The translations under genes and the position numbers were made by a program. Below the pieces are notes generated by a model. The model did not search any database. It was not told where the DNA came from and was given only the letters and a program-made list of their open reading frames with translations. 39,759 bases of DNA. It comes from Clostridia bacterium. GTDB taxonomy: Bacteria; Bacillota; Clostridia; TANB77; CAG-508. Each line of letters begins with the position of its first letter. Position 1 is the stretch's first letter. The stretch covers positions 1 to 39,759 of the forward strand of contig JAFWYK010000008.1 of assembly GCA_017517685.1 (NCBI GenBank), written 5' to 3'. This document shows positions 34,370 to 39,759 of this stretch, one piece after another.

Positions 34370-35602
34370 TTGGCAATAGGGGATATAATTGTTGGTATCG
34401 ATATTGGAACCTCTAAAGTTAGTACATTTGTTGGTGAAGTTAATAATTTCAATCAAATCGAAATTATTTGTAGTACAAGCTGCAAAAATCAAGCAATTAA
34501 AAAAGGTAAAATCGTTAATGAAGACGAATTAAGTGATGCAATTGCTAGAACAATTAATGAAGTAGAAGATATATCAAATCTACAAGTTAATTCAGCGTAT
34601 ACTACTATACCTGGTAAATACATAACAATAGTTCAAAACAGTATCGTAAAAGATGCAAAAGATAAGTTTGCTGGAATATCAATAAAAGATGTTGCTTCAG
34701 CGATAATACAAGTAAGAGATATAGAAATCCCAGAAGATAAAGTGTTAATAGATGTTGTACCTGATAAATTTATCCTAGAAGATGGAAAAGCTGTTGATGA
34801 TCCAGTAGGTAAATTTAGTAGTAACTTTACTTTAACAGCACAAATTATATTAGCAGAAAAAGAATATATAAGACAGTTAACTTCAGTATTTAAAAAAGCA
34901 GGAATAGAAATAGATGGAGTTGTACCTACATCTTTAGCTGAAAGAAATCTAGTTCTTGATACTAATGAATTAACAGATAATGTTATGATACTTGATATCG
35001 GAGCAGGTAATACAGAGATTGGTATATTTAATGGATCTACATTTGTTTATACTAATACAATAGCTTTAGGTGGAGACAATATAACAAGTGATATAGCGTA
35101 TGTATTAAATGTATCAAGAGAAGAAGCTGATAAACTTAAGAGACAATATGGATTAGCTCTAAGATCATTTATAGATAATGATAATAATATTGTACTTAAT
35201 ACATGCAAAGATATGGATTCAAAGAATATGACAATCAAAAGTTCAGATTTAATTGAAATCATAGAAGCAAGAATTGAAGAAATATTTACACTTGTAAATA
35301 GAGATATAACTTCACATGGAATAAAGAATAATATTAATAATGTAATTTTAACTGGTGAAGGAATCATTAATATAAATAAAAGTGATATGGCAGGAAAGAT
35401 AATTTTAAATATTCCTGTAAAAATATCAACAGGAAGATTAGTAAGCACAGTAAAATCTACATATAGAGTTAGTTATGCATTAGTAAGATATATAGCAGCA
35501 AGACCATATGCAAAAACAGTTTCAAGTAGTATTTCAGTAAAAACTGAAAGAAATTTCTTAAAGACTGTTGTAGAAAAAGTTAGAGACTTTTTCTATTCAT
35601 AA
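34370..35602 (+). CDS. ftsA: Cell division protein FtsA
   Basis: FtsA is an actin-like ATPase that ties FtsZ filaments to the membrane at the division site. The actin-fold motifs are VGIDIGTSKVSTFVGEV (phosphate 1, near the N-terminus), the SHS2-type insert (about 80-160), MILDIGAGNTEIGIF (phosphate 2) and ILTGEGIININ (adenosine region). The C-terminal end (KTVVEKVRDFFYS) is a short amphipathic helix fit for membrane binding. The start is TTG 34370, six bases after GGAGGAG; the ATG at 34355 lies inside that ribosome site and is rejected. This gives 410 residues. Confidence 0.95.
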   Translation: MAIGDIIVGIDIGTSKVSTFVGEVNNFNQIEIICSTSCKNQAIKKGKIVNEDELSDAIARTINEVEDISNLQVNSAYTTIPGKYITIVQNSIVKDAKDKFAGISIKDVASAIIQVRDIEIPEDKVLIDVVPDKFILEDGKAVDDPVGKFSSNFTLTAQIILAEKEYIRQLTSVFKKAGIEIDGVVPTSLAERNLVLDTNELTDNVMILDIGAGNTEIGIFNGSTFVYTNTIALGGDNITSDIAYVLNVSREEADKLKRQYGLALRSFIDNDNNIVLNTCKDMDSKNMTIKSSDLIEIIEARIEEIFTLVNRDITSHGIKNNINNVILTGEGIININKSDMAGKIILNIPVKISTGRLVSTVKSTYRVSYALVRYIAARPYAKTVSSSISVKTERNFLKTVVEKVRDFFYS

Positions 35603-35657
35603 AATTGTTTTTAATTTTTAATATTTATATAGAGAAATAAAAGGAGGAAATACTCTT

Positions 35658-36785
35658 ATGATTATGGATGATAATGAGTTAAATTACATGATGGATGGAA
35701 CAGCTACAATAAAAGTTATTGGAGTTGGAGGAGCTGGAAATAACGCTGTTAACAGAATGATTGAAGCAGGAATTAGAAATGTTGAATTTATAGCTGTTAA
35801 CACAGATAGACAAACATTAAATGAGTCTAAAGCAAGCACAAAAATTCAAATTGGTGAAAAATTAACTAGAGGTTTAGGTGCTGGAGCAAACCCAGATATC
35901 GGATCTCAAGCTGCTGAAGAAAGTAGAGCACAAATCGCCGAAGTACTTAAAGGAGCTGATATGGTATTCGTAACAGCTGGTATGGGTGGTGGAACTGGAA
36001 CAGGTGCTGCTCCAATAGTTGCTGCTACAGCTAAAGAAATGGGAATTTTAACAATTGGTGTTGTTACAAAACCATTTACATTTGAAGGTAAAAAAAGATT
36101 AGCACAAGCTGAACGTGGTGTTGCTAGCTTAAAAGGAAAAGTTGATACTTTAGTAGTTATCCCTAACGATAAATTATTACAAGTAATCGATAGAAAAACA
36201 TCAATGATTGAAGCATTTAGAATGGCTGATGATATCTTAAGACAAGGTGTTCAAGGTATTTCAGATTTAATTTCAGTGCCTGGTGTTATTAACTTAGACT
36301 TTGCTGATGTTAGAACAATAATGTTAAATCAAGGTATGGCTCATATGGGTATTGGAACAGCTAGCGGTGAAAATAGAGCTGAAGATGCTGCAAAACAAGC
36401 TATTCAAAGTCCATTACTTGAAACTTCAATCGAAGGAGCAAGAGGAATTATTATCAATATTACTGGTGGAAGCGATATGGGATTACATGAAGCTAATACA
36501 GCTGCAGAGTTAGTTCAAAGAAGCGCAGATCCAGAAGCAAACATAATCTTTGGTACAGTTATAGATGAAGCTATGGGAGATGAATTACAAATTACTGTAA
36601 TCGCTACTGGATTCGAAAAAGAAGAAGAAAGAAGAATGGGATCTCCATATGAAAATATCGTAGCTGATACATGGAGAAAAAGAAGTGCAGGACAAATATC
36701 ATCTGTATCATCATCAAATGACTCAAATGGTGATTTAGATATTCCAACTTTTTTAAGAAAAAATAAAGGTTTAGGAAATAAATAA
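35658..36785 (+). CDS. ftsZ: Cell division protein FtsZ
   Basis: FtsZ is the tubulin-like GTPase that forms the division ring. Motifs include [12 protein letters not shown] (first nucleotide loop), the tubulin signature [25 protein letters not shown], and NLDFADV in the T7 loop region that completes the neighbour's active site. The conserved C-terminal peptide DIPTFLRK, which binds FtsA and other partners, ends the protein after a short linker. 375 residues is typical. ATG 35658 follows AAAGGAGGA. It is 55 bases after ftsA and closes the unit with a strong terminator. Confidence 0.98.
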   Translation: MIMDDNELNYMMDGTATIKVIGVGGAGNNAVNRMIEAGIRNVEFIAVNTDRQTLNESKASTKIQIGEKLTRGLGAGANPDIGSQAAEESRAQIAEVLKGADMVFVTAGMGGGTGTGAAPIVAATAKEMGILTIGVVTKPFTFEGKKRLAQAERGVASLKGKVDTLVVIPNDKLLQVIDRKTSMIEAFRMADDILRQGVQGISDLISVPGVINLDFADVRTIMLNQGMAHMGIGTASGENRAEDAAKQAIQSPLLETSIEGARGIIINITGGSDMGLHEANTAAELVQRSADPEANIIFGTVIDEAMGDELQITVIATGFEKEEERRMGSPYENIVADTWRKRSAGQISSVSSSNDSNGDLDIPTFLRKNKGLGNK

Positions 36786-36807
36786 GATTTTAACCAATAA
36801 ATTTGAA

Positions 36808-36845
36808 GAAATAATCTACATTTTGTAGATTATTTCTTTTTTTTT
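36808..36845 (+). terminator. Rho-independent terminator after ftsZ
   Basis: A perfect 13-bp stem (36808-36820 with 36824-36836) has a TTT loop and nine T (36837-36845). Confidence 0.95.
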
Positions 36846-36935
36846 ACCCTAAAATATGACAAGAAATAATATTGGTAAGTGTTAAAATAAAAAAGAATTG
36901 ATACTAGTATTAAAAAGTGAAGAGTTGAGGCGAAT

Positions 36936-37835
36936 ATGACTATATACTTAGATATAGTATTTTTAGAAAATTTTTTGCTTAATTTTATAATTATTTTTTC
37001 GACATCTTTAATTACAAAGTCTAAAACAACGCTATTTAAAATGGTAATAACAAGCGCATTTGGTAGCTTGTTTTCAATTTCAGAATATATCTATTTTGGG
37101 ATAAAAGAGAATGAAAAATTTATATTTAAATTTGTTTTATCAATAGTAATGATTAATATGACATTTGGTTTTAAAAAGAAGAAATTGTTATTTAATTTGG
37201 TAGTGTTTTATTTGGTTTCCCTATCGTTTGGTGGACTTAGTTTTGCTACTTTATTTTTTATTAATTCAGAAAAAATAATAATTAAGAATGATATGTTTTT
37301 AGGAATTAGTTTGCTTGAAAGTATAGTTATTGCAAGCATCATATGTTTTGTATTAATTTTAGTATTAATAGTTTGTTTAAAAATTTACGAAAAGAAAAAA
37401 AGCGAATTAATTGAAATTGAAATAATAAATAATGGAAAGACCCATAAAGTTATGGCTTTGTATGATACAGGAAATCTTTTAAAGGAACCAATAACTCAAA
37501 AAGATGTCATAATAGTTGAAAAAGGTGAGTTATATGATATTTGTGATAATAATTTTTTGGATAGTATTAAAGATATTTTAAATGGAAAATGGATTGGTGA
37601 TGAAAATTCTAATTATAAATTTTGCTTAATACCATTTTCTTCATTAGGAAATGAAAATGGAATTCTAATTGGATTTAAACCAGATTATATAAAAGTGAAT
37701 ATAGAAGAAGAAATTTTTAAAAATGAAGTGTTTGTTGGAATTTATGATGGAAAATTAACAAATAATAATTTATATACTAGTTTAATTGGTTTAAATATAT
37801 TAAACAGGGAGGAAAGTATAAATGAACTTATTTAA
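36936..37835 (+). CDS. spoIIGA: Sporulation sigma-E factor-processing peptidase SpoIIGA
   Basis: SpoIIGA is a membrane-embedded aspartic protease that removes the prosequence of pro-sigma-E in the mother cell after asymmetric division. The N-terminal half has five hydrophobic segments (start [17 protein letters not shown]). The protease half has the catalytic Asp177 in [12 protein letters not shown], then [25 protein letters not shown]. 299 residues is normal. ATG 36936 follows TTGAGGCG. No clear promoter is seen; in Bacillus this operon depends on Spo0A. The gene overlaps sigE by 14 bases. Confidence 0.95.
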   Translation: MTIYLDIVFLENFLLNFIIIFSTSLITKSKTTLFKMVITSAFGSLFSISEYIYFGIKENEKFIFKFVLSIVMINMTFGFKKKKLLFNLVVFYLVSLSFGGLSFATLFFINSEKIIIKNDMFLGISLLESIVIASIICFVLILVLIVCLKIYEKKKSELIEIEIINNGKTHKVMALYDTGNLLKEPITQKDVIIVEKGELYDICDNNFLDSIKDILNGKWIGDENSNYKFCLIPFSSLGNENGILIGFKPDYIKVNIEEEIFKNEVFVGIYDGKLTNNNLYTSLIGLNILNREESINELI

Positions 37836-38556
37836 ATTAGTTAAATACAAGATTTTAAAGGTATTTAATAAGTATTTTTTTAAAGATTTAATAGAAAAAT
37901 TTCCAGTGTATTATATAAAAGGAAGTCAATTATTACCACCACCGCTTGATGCAATTGAGGAGGATAAGCTGCTTCAAAAGTTAATGAATGATGATAAACA
38001 AGCAAAGCAAATTTTGGTTGAAAGAAATCTTAGATTAGTTGTATATATAGCTAAAAAGTTTGAAAATACAGGAATTGACTTTGAAGATCTTATTTCTATT
38101 GGAACAATAGGGCTTATGAAAGCAATAAATACATTTAAGATTGATAAGAATATTAAACTTGCAACATATGCTTCAAGATGTATAGAAAATGAAATTTTGA
38201 TGCAACTTAGAAGAAATTCAAAAATAAAAAATGAAGTTTCTATTGATGAACCATTAAATAAAGATGGTGATGGAAATGAACTTTTACTTTCTGATGTTCT
38301 TGGAACTGAAAATGATATAACATCTAAAAGACTAGAAGATGCTGTTGATATGGAACTTTTAAAAATAGCAATTTCTAAATTAAATGATAGGGAAAAATAT
38401 ATAATGAATTTGAGATTCGGTATAGATGGTATTCAAAAAGAGAAAACTCAGAAAGAAGTAGCTGATATGCTTGGCATTTCACAAAGTTATATATCTAGAT
38501 TAGAGAAAAGAATAATGAATAAAATGAAAAAAGAGATAATGAGCAAAACAGGATAA
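37822..38556 (+). CDS. sigE: Sporulation sigma factor E (pro-sigma-E)
   Basis: Sigma-E directs early mother-cell transcription in sporulation. The N-terminal prosequence (about 1-29, basic and amphipathic, [20 protein letters not shown]) is followed by [14 protein letters not shown] as in other pro-sigma-E proteins. Region 2 is [34 protein letters not shown], then [18 protein letters not shown]. Region 4 has the helix-turn-helix [21 protein letters not shown]. 244 residues is typical. It starts inside spoIIGA behind GGGAGGAAAG, so the two proteins are made together. In many Clostridia sigG follows; here a terminator and an acidic-repeat gene follow instead. Confidence 0.97.
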   Translation: MNLFKLVKYKILKVFNKYFFKDLIEKFPVYYIKGSQLLPPPLDAIEEDKLLQKLMNDDKQAKQILVERNLRLVVYIAKKFENTGIDFEDLISIGTIGLMKAINTFKIDKNIKLATYASRCIENEILMQLRRNSKIKNEVSIDEPLNKDGDGNELLLSDVLGTENDITSKRLEDAVDMELLKIAISKLNDREKYIMNLRFGIDGIQKEKTQKEVADMLGISQSYISRLEKRIMNKMKKEIMSKTG

Positions 38557-38575
38557 AATTTTATCCTGTTTTATT
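38545..38575. terminator. Bidirectional-type terminator at the end of sigE
   Basis: A perfect 14-bp palindromic stem (38545-38558 with 38559-38572) overlaps the sigE stop codon. The T run is short (TTTTATTA), so strength is uncertain. Confidence 0.7.
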
Positions 38576-38593
38576 ACATTTGTATTAAAAATA

Positions 38594-38622
38594 TTGTAAT
38601 TAAAATTAATTAGAGATACAAT
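38594..38622 (+). promoter_or_regulatory. Putative promoter of the acidic-repeat gene
   Basis: TTGTAA (38594-38599), a 17-bp spacer and TACAAT (38617-38622). The predicted start is near 38629, giving a leader of about 60 bases. Confidence 0.6.
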
Positions 38623-38624
38623 AT

Positions 38625-38665
38625 TTTCGAATATGTTAAAATGCGGCAAATTGAATTTTGTCGAA
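38625..38665 (+). promoter_or_regulatory. Possible Spo0A boxes in the leader of the acidic-repeat gene
   Basis: TGTCGAA at 38659-38665 fits the Spo0A box TGNCGAA exactly. TTTCGAA at 38625-38631 fits six of seven positions. Both lie at or just after the predicted start, a place where Spo0A represses abrB in Bacillus. Seven-base matches arise by chance, so this is weak. Confidence 0.3.
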
Positions 38666-38688
38666 TTATATAAACGGAGGTAGCAATT

Positions 38689-39759
38689 TTGGATCCAAAA
38701 GAAAAAAAGTTAAAAAAAGATGACGATTTAAAAAACGAAAGTGTAGACAATGACCTTACTTTACCAGGTCTTGGTGATGATTTTGAAGATGATTTTTTAC
38801 CAGGAATGTTTGAAGATGATGATTTCATGTTAGGTGATGATATAACACCATTATCTGATGATGATGATTTTTTACCAGGCTTAGAAGATGAAGAAGGGAA
38901 TGACGAAGTGCTACCTGGTATTGAAGATGAAGAAGAAATCGTTGAAGAAATAGTAGAAGAAGACGATGATGGCTTACTTCCAGGACTAGAAGATGAAGAA
39001 GTTGTTGAAGAAATCGTAGAAGAAGATGACGGCTTACTTCCAGGACTAGAAGATGAAGAAGTTGTTGAAGAAATCATAGAAGAAGACGATGGCTTACTTC
39101 CAGGACTAGAAGATGAAGAAGTTGTTGAAGAAATCGTAGAAGAAGACGATGGCTTACTTCCAGGACTAGAAGATGAAGAAGTTGTTGAAGAAATCGTAGA
39201 AGAAGACGATGGCTTACTTCCAGGATTAGAAGATGAAGAAGTTGTTGAAGAAATTGTAGAAGAAGACGATGGCTTACTTCCAGGACTAGAAGATGAAGAA
39301 ATTATTGAAGAAGATGAGTTAGATTCATTAGAAGAAGTTTCAGAAGATGAAGTAATCGAAGAGTTAGACGAAAATGAAGAATATGAAATTATCGAAGAAG
39401 ATGAGTTAGATTCATTAGAAGAAGTTTCAGAAGATGAAGTAATCGAAGAGTTAGATGAAGATGAAGAATATGAAATTATCGAAGAAGATGAATTAGATTC
39501 ATTAGAAGAAGTTTCAGAAGATGAAGTAATCGAAGAGTTAGATGAAGATGAAGAGTACGAAATTATCGAAGAAGATGAATTAGATTCATTAGAAGAAGCT
39601 TCAGAAGATGAAGTAATCGAAGAATTAGACGAAAATGAAGAATATGAAATTATCGAAGAAGATGAATTAGATTCATTAGAAGAAGTTTCAGAAGATGAAG
39701 TAATCGAAGAATTAGACGAAGATGAAGAGTATGAAATTATCGAAGAAGATGAATTAGAT
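38689..39759 (+). CDS. Extremely acidic tandem-repeat protein, 3' end cut off by the window
   Basis: The frame is open from TTG 38689 to the last base (357 codons, no stop). GGAGG lies eight bases before the TTG. The N-terminus is short and basic (MDPKEKKLKKDDD); the rest is dominated by Glu, Asp, Val, Ile and Leu, and the repeats hold no lysine or arginine. Ten LPG[LMI] motifs occur between residues 25 and 200, first irregular, then in a strict 20-residue repeat (five exact-length units plus a diverged one upstream). From residue 205 a 29-residue repeat takes over (core EEDELDSLEEVSEDEVIEEL). There is no signal peptide or membrane segment in the visible part. I do not recognise the family. 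A multivalent scaffold or binding protein is one guess; the position after sigE suggests but does not show a sporulation link. Confidence 0.85.
   Translation, partial: MDPKEKKLKKDDDLKNESVDNDLTLPGLGDDFEDDFLPGMFEDDDFMLGDDITPLSDDDDFLPGLEDEEGNDEVLPGIEDEEEIVEEIVEEDDDGLLPGLEDEEVVEEIVEEDDGLLPGLEDEEVVEEIIEEDDGLLPGLEDEEVVEEIVEEDDGLLPGLEDEEVVEEIVEEDDGLLPGLEDEEVVEEIVEEDDGLLPGLEDEEIIEEDELDSLEEVSEDEVIEELDENEEYEIIEEDELDSLEEVSEDEVIEELDEDEEYEIIEEDELDSLEEVSEDEVIEELDEDEEYEIIEEDELDSLEEASEDEVIEELDENEEYEIIEEDELDSLEEVSEDEVIEELDEDEEYEIIEEDELD
39001..39300 (+). repeat. Five tandem 60-bp repeats encoding LPGL-containing 20-mers
   Basis: Units begin at 39001, 39061, 39121, 39181 and 39241 and differ by only a few bases each. 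A diverged unit with one extra codon lies just upstream (from 38941). Each encodes VVEEIVEEDDGLLPGLEDEE or a close variant. Confidence 0.95.
39301..39759 (+). repeat. Tandem 87-bp repeats encoding acidic 29-mers
   Basis: Units begin at 39301, 39388, 39475, 39562 and 39649, with a sixth cut off at 39736. Base differences are few and largely synonymous or N/D and V/A swaps. The array runs off the window. Confidence 0.95.

Noticed and set aside
36856..36866. Possible Spo0A box upstream of spoIIGA (TTCTTGTCATA on the minus strand)
   Set aside because: It matches the TGNCGAA consensus poorly, and no promoter with suitable spacing could be placed beside it.
38610..39077. A serine- and proline-rich open frame on the minus strand
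   Set aside because: It is the antisense of the acidic repeats (GAA/GAT codons read as TTC/ATC). The + strand frame has a ribosome site, a promoter and no stop; the minus frame has none of these supports.
38941..39759. Regular repeats that could look like a CRISPR array
   Set aside because: Units are directly adjacent with no unique spacers and keep one reading frame throughout, so this is a coding tandem repeat.

Overview
The window is AT-rich bacterial DNA. Strong Shine-Dalgarno sites (AGGAGG), sigma-A type promoters (TTGACA/TATAAT-like, 17-bp spacers) and Firmicutes gene order point to a low-GC Gram-positive. The spoIIGA-sigE pair shows an endospore-forming lineage (or one that keeps that sigma cascade), and the dockerin and cohesin modules fit a gut or anaerobic Clostridia member. 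This taxonomic reading is inference. Almost all genes lie on the + strand. TTG is a common start codon (plsX, the YlmD-family gene, the second DUF881 gene, ftsA and the right-edge gene), rpsG starts with GTG, and none of the 33 genes whose stop is visible ends in TGA.

Region by region. (1) 1-4043: the 3' end of an unrecognised acidic gene with a KKPED repeat, a 1064-residue coiled-coil protein of unknown function, and a 70-residue protein that repeats the C-terminal tail of the large one. Two hairpins close this block. (2) 4160-8902: the str operon, rpsL-rpsG-fusA-tuf, with its own promoter and terminator. (3) 8982-16144: an unknown protein with a faint aldehyde-dehydrogenase-like look, plsX, acpP, rnc, an Elp3-like radical SAM protein, a YitT membrane protein, an 8-oxoguanine glycosylase, and a membrane-anchored transglutaminase-like protein. 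(4) 16163-21930: addB, alr, a YlmD/LACC-family protein and a diverged family-4-like uracil-DNA glycosylase, tightly packed. (5) 21952-26591: a minus-strand predicted zinc metallopeptidase, then a secreted papain-family protease with a C-terminal dockerin, then a secreted cohesin protein with a cell-wall sorting-like tail. (6) 26686-34120: topB, murA, ftsQ/divIB, two DUF881 proteins, sbp, and a GT-C type membrane glycosyltransferase. (7) 34184-38575: ftsA and ftsZ, then spoIIGA-sigE. (8) 38689-39759 (open at the right edge): an extremely acidic protein built from 20-residue and 29-residue tandem repeats with recurrent LPG motifs.

How the genes work together. Regions 6 and 7 form a division and cell-wall (dcw-like) cluster that runs into the mother-cell sporulation switch: SpoIIGA is the protease that activates pro-sigma-E. 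Region 2 supplies translation. plsX and acpP feed phospholipid synthesis. The most distinctive local system is region 5: a dockerin-bearing cysteine protease next to a single-cohesin surface protein is the minimum parts list for a protease held on the cell surface by a cohesin-dockerin clasp. The least explained genes are the low-complexity and coiled-coil proteins at the two ends of the window.
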